From positions 86,741,528 through 86,805,527 of the forward strand of contig CM034312.1 of the NCBI GenBank assembly GCA_019925795.1: a DNA stretch of 64,000 nt. Reading direction: 5' to 3'. Position 1 is the first letter of the stretch. Every line of letters starts with the position of its first letter. This stretch comes from Dendrobium chrysotoxum. Taxonomy: Eukaryota; Streptophyta; Magnoliopsida; Asparagales; Orchidaceae. Below, in pieces: positions 32,771-45,397 of this stretch. Both the position numbers and the translations under genes were made by a program. The notes beneath the pieces are model-generated. The model did not search any database and was not told where the DNA came from. It saw only the letters and a list, made by a program, of their open reading frames with translations.

Positions 32771-33233
32771 GAAGATTACTATAATCATAAAGAATCATAA
32801 CAATGCAAGTGTAGGGTCATCCTTGAAGCAACCGTCGAGACGCTTCAAAGGAGGGGAAAAGAAAAGCTTGGGAAATTTGAGCTCTTGGAGAATTTTACCG
32901 GGTTCCACCTGTGACAAGGGCAACCGGTTTTGCTCAATTAAGAGCTTCCCTCTTTTTTTTATCATCATTTTTTTTATATTTTCTTTTTCTTTTTTTATTT
33001 TTTTATTGTTTTTAGTATATGAAAGAAAGGAAGTGCGCTCAATAGGCACTACAGTGAATAAAGGAAAAGAAACAGGTAAAAGAGCTGAACTGACAACTAT
33101 CGACTTGGCCTATCAAGGCCTCCTCTCAACTGTCTTTGAACTCTGAACTAGATGTCTGGTCATATCCTTTGTCTTGCGAGAGAGTGCGAGCTACCACTCT
33201 CCCCAGAACTAAGGGGTGTTCTGCTAACTACTA
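32771..33233 (-). other. Spacer after gag, copy A, with a long T-rich tract
   Basis: No gene. Plus-strand T-rich DNA at about 32948-33013 is an A-rich run in element RNA, directly downstream of gag. It might be a degenerated poly(A)-like or purine-rich tract. The tract varies in sequence and length between copies A and B (49441-49508). Confidence 0.5.
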
Positions 33234-36200
33234 TTAATCATCACACTGACTGGGGCTTGCATTCATTTGTACATCCTGAGCCACTTTGCCTTGAGGTTGC
33301 ACTAAATCACTATCTTGCAGGTGAATCTTTCCACTAGCCATAAGGCTCTCCACCCTATCCTTGAATACAAAACAATCTTCAAGGACATGCCCAGTATGCC
33401 GGTGAAAGGGGCAATATAACGGGTGCTCTGTTAGTCCTTCTTCATTTTTCTTCTTATTAAATAGAAATATTATGATATTATTTCTAACAAGGAATTTAAA
33501 TATCTTCTGCACACTTTCCCTCTTAAAGGAATATTCCTTGTCGAGCCTCTCCTGTAAGGACAACTGACCCTCTGAAGTCTTATGGGAGGATCTATCATGT
33601 ACTGCTAACTGCCTAGGTGTGTACGACGACTGCTGTGGTACTGAACTGACTAAGGGCTTCTTGCCCTTATCTGATGGTCTATAGGTATTGTGTACCTCCC
33701 CTCTCCTAGGCGGAGGTGCCCCTGAAGACTCCTGTCGTTGAGGTCTACGCGAGGGTTGACTCTCAATCTTAGGAGGGACTGCATCGGGTATGCTGTCCTG
33801 TAGGCTGATCACCTTTGTTAACAACTTTTGAAAGGTTCTAATGTTAAAACCCTTCAAGTAAGGAGCTATAGGGCCATCTATGTTCTTTAACAAGATTTCT
33901 ACTGCATGCTGCTCCTGTAATTGGGGCTCACACTGCAAACTAAGATTCCTCCATCTGACTATATAATCCGGTACAGTCTCACAGGGCCGCTGCCTGGCCA
34001 CAACTAACTCTCCAACTGTAACCCGGTGCTCAGCACTAATAAATCTCTGAATAAAAAGCTGCTCTAACTCTACAAATGTGCGAACTGAGTTGTTGGGGAG
34101 GTCGGTGTACCAGGAAAATGCCACCCCAATTAAACTGCTGACGAACAATCTTAACATCAAAGCATCATTCCCTCCTATGTTGCAACATATGGCCCGGTAC
34201 TGAGCCACATGCTGCCTTGGGTTTCCAAATCCATCAAAAACTCTAAACCTAGGAGGGACAAAACCAGGGGGGTAAGGCTCTTGCTCGTACTCAACTGGGT
34301 AAGGTCTCCCCCTGCTAACTACCTCTCCAGACTTCCTGGAGGAAATGGCCTGCTCGACCTTCTGGGCAATCAAATCCTGAATCTGTCCTGCTAACAACTG
34401 AGCTGACTGACTCTGAACCGGGGTAGTAAAAGTGACTGTTGTAGGTGCCACTGGAACTACTCTCTGGACCCTATCCACTCCTATAGGGTCTGGTGCTACT
34501 ACAAGTGGTACAACTGGTTCATCCCTGGACGTAGTAGGAGTGCCTACGCCCGCAACTTGGGGCATTATCCCCAAGGATGTCAACTGAGTGGTCATCGCTG
34601 CCATGGCTCTAGCCATCTCTGCCATCTGAGTCTGAAGGTTTAAAACTGTAGCTTCTGTATCAACTGACCTAGGAGATCCACCTACTTCGGGCTCTCCCTG
34701 CTCATCATCATCTTCAGGCTCTCTCTGCTCATCTGAAAGGCCTCGTCTAGTAATCACACACACTCGGTGCACTGGTATATCTTCATCTAACTCTTCGAGT
34801 ATGTCCTCCTCGGAGAAAGTCTGACAAAGCGCTTCTATATATAGACCCATAGGGGAAGAAATCCTACGGGGGCTAGGAGCTGAAACTACCTCTCCCCGGG
34901 CTGGTGAACCATCGGGAGGGACTATAACATCAACATCTGCCACTGTATCGTAGACCACCGAAACTGCCTCTGATTCGGAAGGAACAACTGTCTCCAACTG
35001 CCCAACTATCTGAACTGACTGCACTGCCTCGACAGGAGAGTCTGTCTATCGTCGTCTCCATACCCGTCCACTACGACGGGACCCAGTGGGAAAAACTGAC
35101 TGCTGAGTGGCTACCATAACTGAACTAAACTGAGGTCTAGTAAGCTCCAGCTGCTGTCTTCGTCCATGACGACGTGGGGGTCGTCCAACAGCGGGGGCTA
35201 CTGTCTGCGGTCTAACTGAAGGAACTGAACTAACTGGCTGCCATGGCGACTGTCCTCTCCGCCACTGGTACCTCTGCCTCTGCAAGTGAACGAACGCCTG
35301 AGAAATCTGGCGGAGTAACCTCTCTCGACTGACAGGGCCTTGACCCCGCGCTAAGCGGATAATGCTTCGAATCCTCTGAGAGAGGGTTCGAGCAGCATTA
35401 TCCATAGGGACCCTAGCGCGTGGTAAAGTAGTAGTGACAGGAGGGGCCGCCGCAATGCGAGCAACGTCCTCCTCATCACCACTGTGTGTCAGTGGAGAGA
35501 AGCGTCCTCCCTGAACCGCTGCTATCTCAGGGGCAACTGTAACGTCCGGGGTAGGGGAAACTGCAACTGGTCGTGGTGCCCGCTGCCTAGGGACCACTCT
35601 CCTCTGAAATGGCTCCTGGCGAGCCAAAGAATCTGCCATCCATTGTCTATCTGCCTCGGATGCAGCTAACCGAAGTCTACGGTTCCTATTCCTCCTGGCC
35701 CTTCTCCCAAGGCCGGAGGCGGAAGACGAAGCAACATCTGAACCCACTGCCTGAGTGACAGGGGGAACAGGGACTACAGGAAGTGTCGGGGTCTGCTCGG
35801 GGGTCTCTGGGTGAGACAGTCGAGCAAAAGCTGAAACCCGACGGGAGGAAGGTGAAGGAGCCTCGGTCTGGGCACCCCTCTTCCTGGAGGAAGAAGGAGG
35901 GGGAACCCGAACACGAGCTGCCTCTGCCGGAACAAAAACAAGGGTAACTACTACCTGCCGGCGCTGAGGGGTCGGGGCAGTCTGAACAACAGGTAGAACA
36001 GGTGTAGGACGAGCATGTGCCTGGGCTGTCCGCCTAGCAACTGGACGTCCAAAAGGTCGCATGGCTGTGCGAGCTCTCCTCTGGGGAGGAGAAAAGGCAG
36101 CAGCCTCAGCAGGGGTTGGCCCGCCAAGAGTGGCGAAGGTCGAGTCGGTGAAAGAACCAAAAGTGATTCCTTCAGCAGGAGGACTGGCCAGCAGGGACTC

Positions 36201-36263
36201 AGGGAGTGTCACCCGCACGTCAGAACCAAAACTGAAAGTAACAGAAGGCACGAAGGAAGCCAT
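33234..36263 (-). pseudogene. gag: gag, copy A: very long Tat/Ogre-like Gag, one premature stop
   Basis: From ATG 36263 the frame spans 1,009 codons but has TAG at 35046-35048 (codon 406, from CAG). Residues 1-405 are rich in Ser, Pro, Ala and Arg, with a basic cluster RRARRNRNRRLRLAASEAD near 190-210. An acidic part follows (about 485-530). The Retrotrans_gag core starts near 670 (PPRFRVFDGFGNPRQHVAQY) and includes FSWY, FVELEQLFIQRF and PDYIVRWRNLS. Near residues 940-955, CPFHRHTGHVLEDC gives a C-x2-H-x4-H-x4-C knuckle of the Tat type. Retrotransposon Gag forms the particle that packages RNA. The N-terminal 600 residues are unusual. No pol follows. The start is the first ATG; upstream frame has a stop. 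Confidence 0.88.
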
Positions 36264-36577
36264 GGCACTGTCTGCCAAGAAGAAGAAAAGAAATTTAAAA
36301 TGATTAGTAAAAATAATGAGAAGAGGAATGATAGATAAGGGACGGAATGACCTAGAAAGTCCGAAGGAAGAAAGCTTAGCCAGGGGGGAACCCTAACTAA
36401 GAAGAACGGAAAGAAAGAATCCTAGCTAGGGGGGAACCCTAACTAAGAAAAAGAAGAACGATCCTAACTAAGGAAGGACCCTAACTAAGAGTGGGACGGA
36501 CCTAATCTAAGGAGTACCAATCCCAGAGTACACACAAGAGAGAATAATATAGAATCCAAAGATGGAGAGAGAAACCT
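36264..36577 (-). other. 5' leader of element copy A
   Basis: It lies between primer binding site and gag ATG. It holds imperfect short repeats of the plus-strand word AACCCTAACTAAGAA near 36388-36490. No ORF. These runs may affect RNA packaging or gag translation, but that is not shown. Confidence 0.6.
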
Positions 36578-36595
36578 GTCCCACCGTGGTCGCCA
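36578..36595 (-). other. Primer binding site candidate, region A
   Basis: The minus strand reads TGGCGACCACGGTGGGAC six bases after the end of LTR 2. The TGGCGAC start matches the 3' end of plant tRNA-Arg isoacceptors used by Ogre-type elements; beyond that the match is partial. Confidence 0.5.
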
Positions 36596-36601
36596 GAAAC
36601 C

Positions 36602-39600
36602 TGTGGACCTCCGAAAGGAACAACAAAGACACCGTCGCCCCGCGAGGGGAGATAGTATCTGGCCAATGGGAGGGCAGATTCGATCACACATAGGATTAAC
36701 CATTGAGGATAGCGGCTCTCACCAGCACACCTGGATGGGTAATAATATATATGATCTGATCGTCACAACGGGTTTCCCCCACCCGATACATTAGCTCGAA
36801 TGGGATTTATTTGAGAGTGGGATTCGGTTTCCCACGGGCGTAAGCCCCCATGGTTAATTACATCTCAAGCCGGAGCCTGAGAATACTCTCGATTAAGGAT
36901 TCTATATTATACTTTCTGAATTGGGATTGGCACATAGGGCAGAGACTAGGAAGTCCTACTCGAAGGGAAAGAGAGGTTCAACTAGGCTTAGTCAACATGC
37001 ACGGCTCACATCAGCATCCGGAGGGACTAAGGTAATGAGAAGAAACTGGAGAAAAATAAATAAATCATGCACTCGAAACATGCAGGAGGGAATGATGGAG
37101 GTGGCGTCATCCGTGTGACGCGAATATGTAGGGTTTAGGGTCTCTAGAAGACAGAAGACCTACCTACTGATGAGGCGTACTACGAAACAATAGTAGCCTT
37201 GAATCCTAAATCTAATGGGTTTAGTGTTCTACGCAACACTAACACCCGTGTCCTAACTAATGCAATGCAAAACCTGGACTTACCCCGGCCTGGAAGGGAG
37301 AGCCAGCTAACCACCTAGTCGCTTCAAAACCATGCTGTCCAGTCATTTAATGAAAGATGGGTGGGTAGGTTATGGTTCTTGGAATTAGGGCCGACGTCTA
37401 GAGAGTCCTAAAATGGCCCTGGACTTATGTAGGGTGTATGCTCCTAAGACTAATGTAATTAAAATTTTACTTTAATTAGTTCTAATGCAATGCATGCTGA
37501 TTAACGATCTCAAATCAAATATGCATAGAATTTAAAAAAGGCTTATAAAATAGTTTTTTTTAGAAGAGACTAGACTTTCCCAGGTCCAGCACCTCATCCT
37601 CATAGGTCGGATTATCTGGACTCTACCCGCAGGCGGGGAAGTGTCTTATAGCAAGGAGGGAGAGAATGCATTGATATGCATGCGACCCCGGACGACTCCG
37701 GCTATTCCCTAGATCGTTACATTTCTATGTTATTTATTTCTTAAAATTTTAAGTATTAATTACGAGTAGAAAAATTTTATTCCTAAAGAGCCTAGCGAAA
37801 TCAGGCCAAGCACATGCAAGAAAGAAACCTAATAAAAGCAGGCAATTTCTACTGCGCAGACAAAATAAACAAATCAATATAAATCCACAGAGCAGAGTAA
37901 GAAAGAGTCCACAGTCCACGACAAGTGTCGTATAAGTACAACCCAGGGTCTGCAGAAAAGTAATGGTGGCCAGGCCCCACCGACAACAACCTGAATTCTA
38001 ATCCTACTGGACGACGCAAGTCTTAAAAGCCAGGCATTTTATCTTCAAGTCTTCACCTTTAAGCCTTCACGTGGGTCGTCTCCTGGTTCTTTTATGGACC
38101 GTCCTCCAAAAGGATACCCAAATGAATAAGAAATTTCCTGTGAATGGCTTTTCTTTTTCTCTTTGGGTATATAGTACTTGAAATGTCAGACTTTTGAAGA
38201 CTTTCACAACTCAATATGAATTACAAATCACATCATAAAAAGGAAAATCTAGACCCGGACTGAACCTGAAGGGTTATCCTAATAAAAATATCCCAAGCAA
38301 TTATATGTATAACAATATCCCAAGCAGTTTATATTTAAGCAGAAAAGAAAACACACTTGGCCACGCTCTTATTCATTTGGGGGCTAAGCATTTTGGAGCA
38401 CCTGTAGCGAGCGTTTATAATTTATGATTTATCATATTAGCCCCCATTTATTTTTAGCGCTGCACGAGCGTGGCCACCTGCATAAGACTGGGTCAGTATA
38501 AAATGTCCCTAGCCTAGGGGTAGATCTAACGCACAAACAACAATATCGCAAACAAAATACAATGCAGTAATAAAATAAACACTCACATCAAATCAACACA
38601 AACAGCACACGTGCCACATGCAAGAGCGATCACAACACAGAAAACAAAAAAAAGGGTAAAACTCCGGCCTAACCTAGATCTAGAAGTGGTGCCCTAGCAA
38701 TCAATTCTACGTGTGTGTAGAGACTGTGTAGCTGAGGTAGATCCTAAGTGGGTATTTAATTGAAGTTGTAAAAAATTCCAATTTGTTGAAGGTATGAAAA
38801 GGAAATTTTATTTAAAGTTCAAATATTAGTAAATTAGGGTCCATTTTTAGTTAATTTAGTTTGTGGATCGATTTTATTACTTATGATAGCAATCTTTAAA
38901 GTTTAAGTTATATTAGCGAGTTTTGGAAGGTCCGGGGTCCTCCTATACGCTAGGTTAAGAGGGTTCAAAAAGGTCATTATTAGAAACAGGTTGGGTCTAG
39001 GGGAGTTAGTGTTTTTATTCAATACTAGACCTTACCATGAGTAATTAGACTGTTAGTTTGTTAGATTTGGAGTTTTCTAGGCAAAGTTATGATTTTAGGA
39101 GTTTCGGGCCCTAGTTATTGAACTACGGTTGACCAGAGAGTTGACTTTTCAAATTAGGTTGATTTTTGGAATGTTAATATTTTCAATGAATAGTAGACTT
39201 TAATTAGAGTTGAGTGCTTTTTAATTTTCTTGATTTGGATTTTTCTGTAATTAGTTACGAATTTTCAAAGTTTGGGTATTATGAGTCTTTTAGGTTTGAG
39301 TTAGGTTTGCTTTCCGATTTTATAACTCTTTTGAATTTAAGTTTGTTTTAATGATTTTTATTTAGTTAATATTTGATTAAGAGGTGATTAATATTTTAAT
39401 TAGATTTTAGTTCAAGTTTATGTTCAAATTTCACCTCCTAGTGATTTCGTATGTTGATTGTAGTTTGATTAAAGATTAAGTATTTTAATGCATTTATGAT
39501 TTAGATTATGATTAGTTTTATTGTTTTATTAATGAATTGAGGGAAACTAACCTTAGGATAACATGTCACTAAGTTTTCTATGTTCAATGTCTCTATCCTA

Positions 39601-42600
39601 AAGGAACGTGCATCCTAAGTCTAAGTTCTCTAAGACTCAGCCCTTGATTTTTGTCCTTAGGTGCCACTAGTGTTATAGGAGATGAATAGATGTTTTATTT
39701 CTAACCCCTTAGACATTCGCCTATGTGTAAATGGGTTCAAGGATCTATAATAAAACGAGACATGAAAATAATCTAATAATTGAAGTTTCTATAAGGTCCT
39801 AAAGGGTAGGGGAACGTACACACAGATAGGCTCCCTAGAGGCTATCTAAGTTTTAAGAAAACTCACAACACCGGGGGCTATGACCCGGTGGTATCGCCCG
39901 TAGCACCCCCACCAGAATGAATGGGGGCGACTGATGCTCGGATCCGATTGTCCAAGCTCCTTCGCCTAGTGCTCCAGTTGCTCCTTGCTTTTACCTTCCC
40001 AAGAGTACCTCGCAAGAGCACAAAGAAAAGAACAAAAATTGGATGAGAGCAGGATCATGTTCAATATGCGGATAATCAAAATAAAATGCTATTAAATAAA
40101 AAAAAACATACCTTTTCTTTTGTCTGGACGTTAGCTCGTCTGTTTGCTCTCCGAGACAGCCTGAGTTTGTAGGAACTCCCCTATATTACTCCAAAAACGA
40201 TCTTTATTTATTATTTTTATGGAATGTTAGCATCTCATTGATAGGCATGCTCTGTCAAAGTCCAAACATGCCTTTGCCCCACCCTTATTCCCATTCAGCA
40301 TTTAAGCCAAATGCAAACAAGAGGGGATTTTGATGCTATTTGGTGTCCCCACGTTTTAAGACAGCACTCGAAAGACTTGACACGATGACCCAAATCACCT
40401 CTCATATAAAACTCAAAATGGCAAAGAAGAAAACCCAATCTTGAAATCAAAATCCGAATAAAATTTTCAACTCACATTTCTTTTGAAACTCGCATTTGAG
40501 ACCAAAAACAAATAAGAGAGAAAATGCATCCATAAAAAGAGAAACTGAAAGAGTCATCTAACATCAAGCTCCTCGAACATAAAACCACTCATAAAGCCCT
40601 CGATCTCCAAAACAATCCAAAGAACCTTCCAAATGAAGCAAAACATAAAACTTTCCAACATAAAACCCACTAAAATCTTTCGATGCAAAACAAACAATAG
40701 ACTTCTTTAACGTGGGGTGGGTCTATAAAATTCTTCAACAAGAAGATTACACAAAACTTTCCAATACAAAGCAGAATCAAAATTCACATTTGAAGCCTAA
40801 AACACGTGAATATTCTCCAATGCTTCTCCAAAATAATAAAAAAACTTATGAATGCTCACCAAAAGGGAAAATTTCCTAGTATCATTACATTAGATCCGTA
40901 AATAAAACGCTTGTATGAAACATAGACCAAGTGAATGCTCTCCAACCTCTAAACCAAATAGATACCTTTCAATATAACATATTCCACAAAACTTTCGAAC
41001 CATAAGATATCTCATACAGCCCCAAGTCAGTGAGAATTTACATCTAACTTGCTCCTGAAACAGCTTAGAACACAAGAAACAATGAAAATCTACGTCAACC
41101 CGCCACCAAAACCAACGAAAAAAATCATATAAAAGATGCATGAATTTTGCATAGAAGCAATGAAGGATCTACTCAAATGTTATAGGGATTCTTGTGTGAA
41201 AATCAATGAGAAAGATCCCAAAAAAAAGTGTATTCATTTCTCACAAGAATCAATAAGAGAAGCTCTATATGTAAAAAAAAACTATGGGAACTTTCGCGCA
41301 AATGCAGGACTCGCCAATGTATCTTTTAGAGAACAAAATTTCACATAAAGCTCGTACCAATTCACCGCATTATCTTACTAAGACATTTCATCAAGCAACT
41401 AACATGCGATGCTATGAAGAGCCATGGAACAAGTTAATGTGAGAATTATGCTTTACACCCTAAAAAGGAAAGGAGATCTATCCATATGCATAGCCAAGCC
41501 CATCGCAATATGGTTCATACAAGCTTCACTAAGCTTAGAAATGAAAAAGAGTAATATTAAACCATGGAGTTTTGAACAGGTTTGCTAAAGCATGATCACA
41601 TCACTTTAATCCGGACTACTTAGCATAATCTATACAAAATAAAATCACCCATGACTTAACATGGCATGCCTGGCAACTACAAAGCACAACAAATTTCTCA
41701 TAAGCAACAATGATGAAAAGATCTTTATAAAATAATATGGCTTAAACAATCACCTTCATCTAATAAACATTGCTCTTTTCCCAAAACACAGCACATAACA
41801 ATCCTTGCTATAAAAGGGTAGAAAAGTTATTGAAATTTTCTCAAGTATGAATGTAGAATGCAAGAAGAATAACTTTTTCAACACAAGTACCGCCTGAACT
41901 CAATCAAGTAAAAGGAAATCAAGTTTTAAGTAAGCATAAAAGCATCTCCTCATCCACCACGATTCTTTAGAGTGGGATACGCCTCCAACCCAACTTTGAA
42001 GCTAAATGCGAATAAAAGAAGGAATATTTTGATGAAAACTCGCTCTAACTTTCCAACATAAAGTAACTTATGAAACCTTCCAACAAATTTCTATCTCCCA
42101 TGCTACATGCCACCAAAACTTTCAATAGAGAAAAGAAAACCTTGAAAATGCATAAATTAGAGAGCATTTTGTAAATTAAGCTATCTCTCCAATACAACGA
42201 ATTCCTATGTTCACAACAATGATTTTGCCAAGAGTAACATCTTTCGTTACAGTGATGAAATTCACATCCAATCATCATAAGATGTAGAAGACCAAACTCC
42301 AACCCAAGAGAAAATAGTAACACAAAAAAAAAAAAAACTTTCAAAAAGTTAAATCTCATCGCATAAATTTCTCTGTAGAGTGCGTAGATATGACGTAGGG
42401 GCACGAGATAAAAAGAAAATGCATATAGGTCTAGCAAAGTTACATGTGTATTCTCTTAATTAAGCAAATAGTTTCGCAATTAACATACACATGCAACCTT
42501 TCCAGTGAACTTGCACGATTAGCATAAATGGGTCACTCATATTAAGAGGTTATCTCTAACATGTTTCCATACTATTCAACTTATCGCCAATAACCTTCCA

Positions 42601-44559
42601 CGCCTTGAAATTCATGGCAAGCCATCTCGTTCTTATTAAGCTCTCTAAAAGGGCATTTGAACATATGATTCATGGGATGAATGATCAAGAAATGTCTCCA
42701 ATATGAGCCAATATCCATTACACGTTCATATGTGTTTGATATCAAATGAAGGCAAGGCCTCAAACCTTGACCTTGATCCCGACTATCCAAAATCAAGCAT
42801 TCGCATATTCATATAAAAGAGATGGAAGGAGGGGATATTATCACAATCCACAAATATCAAGCACGTACACAAAGATGGTGTAAAAGTCAATGTACAATCT
42901 TTCCAATCCAATAAATACTTCTTAGACATGAATACGACATTGTTTAGAAACAACACCTTTTATTTATTTTTTTATTTTTTGGTAAACATCATATTTTAAA
43001 TTCTCATCTATCAAAGACATCAAAAATAATTTCACCAAAATCGCTTCACCAATCTCAACAACCTGTACAAAGAAAAGCATGATTTTGACGAGGTGTTCTT
43101 TACCATAAGGTGTATATGAGCATTTGGACAAAAGACATTCAGGATAAAGCAAATCTTTACGATACTACTCACAAATTTCAGCATTCCGGTAACAGTAGCA
43201 AGCAGCAATGACCTAAATCCTCTCTCATATAGCATAAACAAGCTTTCTTGCTCACTTCTTTTACAAAAAAAAAAACTTTATTTTTCATTCTCTCATTCTC
43301 CAGGGAGGATAAATAAGATTTTCTGTCACAAGCTTGAATAGTATAGCAAGAAAAATAATCTCCAACACAAGAGAGGTTTCCTTGAGGCATTTGATCAAAC
43401 AGCTAGCATGCAAGGTTTGAGAGATAATATGAAACAATCTCTTTGAAGTAGATTACCACATCACACCTAACCTTTCTAAGAAAACTCAAAGTAAGGAGTC
43501 ACTCAAACTCAAGATATAGACATTCTCAACACATAGGAAAGACTTGTCTTTAAAAAAAAAACTATCATAACAACATAAAAAAAATGAACAAGAAAAATCT
43601 GCTCCATTCAAGGCATTAGAAGCATATGGAAATTCAAATCACATTTTCTTCTTCATCTCATCCTTGAAGGAATCTAAGAAAAGGAATGTAGAGAGCAAAG
43701 AAATAAGGAGAAGAAGAGAAGATAGAGGGAGGAAGAAGATTGGGGAGATGGTTACCTGCAGCAGGAAAGGGGAGAGCTGGCGTCGACAGGCAAAGGGGGG
43801 CAAGCCGGCGTCGGGACTGATCCCAGGGGCGGAGTCGAACGGGAGAGCAAGCTTCGGTTGCTCCTATGATTCGCGAACCAGAGACGGGAGAGAGGCCAAT
43901 TTCCGCCTGGGCTTTCGTTGTCGTGCGAACAAGCAGCGACGAGAGCACTGGCTCGGAGGCGTTGGGGGAGGCTTTGGCCTAGTTGGGTTTCTCACGAGCA
44001 AGAGAGAAAACGAGAGAGAGGGGCGGAGGTCGCGGGGCTCTTCCGCTCGGGCTGTGCGAATAGGAAGAAATCGGAGTCCCGTTCAGGTCCTGGAGTTAAT
44101 TCATGCCAAAAACGAGAGGGGAAGAACCCGCCTTCTAACGTTCAAATTCCTATAGTTAAATTTTTGCCGAAAATGAATGAGTAATCCCCGCCATCTCACT
44201 CGATCGCTGCCGTTGATCCAAATTTTTGGATTTAGGAACAAATCCACACCTTAAGAGGAAAATCAATTAAATTCTGATTGAAATTAAATCAAGCAAATTG
44301 AGTTAGAATCGGGTTCGACTAGATCTGATTCGGGTTCGATTTAATTTGAGCAAATTGACATAATTAAATTTAAATTAATCGTCGACTTGAGTCAAATCAA
44401 ACTCGACATGGCTAGAATGCTTTGATCGAGGCTAATTAAACTTCGTCGGGTCGAATCTAACTAGATTTGAGTCGCCCCGAGTTCGAATTAGACTCAGCTG
44501 GGTCCAATTAAACTGATCAAGGATGCTCGAGGGCGCTCGTACGAAAATCGAGGTCAACA
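36602..44559 (-). repeat. LTR 2 (middle, shared, 7,958 bp)
   Basis: It has the same ends and layout as LTR 1. It serves as 5' LTR for the left internal region and as 3' LTR for the right one. It has many private differences (for example near 38094, 38274, 38715, 39430), so it is neither a copy of LTR 1 nor of LTR 3. Confidence 0.93.
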
Positions 44560-45397
44560 AACGGACCCCCAAAAGGTGCGGTGAACGACTAGTGAGCCGT
44601 ACGTGTTGGCGTTGACCTCCCTATCTTTAGGAAGATGCAACCCTACAACCCACTAATAAGGCCCACTAGAATGATGCAAACCTACAATCCACTATAGGGA
44701 CTTGGGAAGCATACAATCATACAACAATTATGCAACAGGTATCCCATCATGTTATGATCATACAGTCACATAATAGTCATCCAATCATGCAAACATGCAT
44801 TGATTACAGAATCATACAAGCATGGTGGGACGAAAGGAAGAGAGAAACCAGGAATTCGCCTGATCGACTCGAAATAGCGAAAGAAAAGAAGCTCTGCACT
44901 CACTAAACGAGCTCGGAATAGTGAGTGAGAGCCAAGAAAAGAAAATCAACTATCTACTCGACCACATGTAAGTAGCAGAGCAGAAGAAGGAGAAAGGGAT
45001 TTCATGCTCGCATGAGCAGAATCGGAATGAAAATATAAAGAATTACAGAAAATTCAGCGATCATCTAGAACATGTCTACGATGATGTGAAGAGAAAGGAA
45101 ACCCAACAATCACTTGATCAGATCGAAATAGTAACAGATAACAATCAAAGTAAAGCAAGGAGTACCACCAGAGAAAGGGGGTAGATCATCTATATGCCTT
45201 ACCCTATAGGAAGGGCAGAATAGAGAAGAAAGTAAAGGTGAAGGATCACACATCCACTTAATTATATCAAAATAGTGAATGCGGACAACTCAGTGTTCAC
45301 ATGATTATATCAAAATAGTGAAACAAAAAGTAAAAAGGTAAAGTAGACCAACTATCTGCCTAACCATATGGAAACAGCAGAACAGAAGGTAAAAAGA
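44560..45397 (-). other. Unique spacer between array I and LTR 2, copy B
   Basis: Colinear with 28067-28904; no gene. The G run next to the LTR reads TTTTGGGGG on the minus strand. Confidence 0.6.

Larger units (their letters stand above)
28067..36601 (-). mobile_element. Internal region A (8,535 bp)
   Basis: In element orientation it has the primer binding site, a leader, gag, an AT/T-rich spacer, three tandem-repeat families, a unique spacer, and the junction to LTR 1. About 5.2 kb lies between the gag stop and the 3' LTR with no protease, polymerase or integrase motif in any frame. Confidence 0.9.

Noticed and set aside
33152..33337. 61-codon plus-strand frame at the gag 3' end (also 49645-49830)
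   Set aside because: Antisense overlap of the Gag C-terminus; no domain.
36015..36338. 107-codon plus-strand frame over the gag start (also 52508-52831)
   Set aside because: It is the antisense shadow of the gag N-terminal region.
22621..38280. LTR 2 as a simple copy of LTR 3
   Set aside because: An early impression from sites where LTR 1 alone differed. Further counting in about 2.4 kb gave LTR 2 as many private differences as LTR 1.
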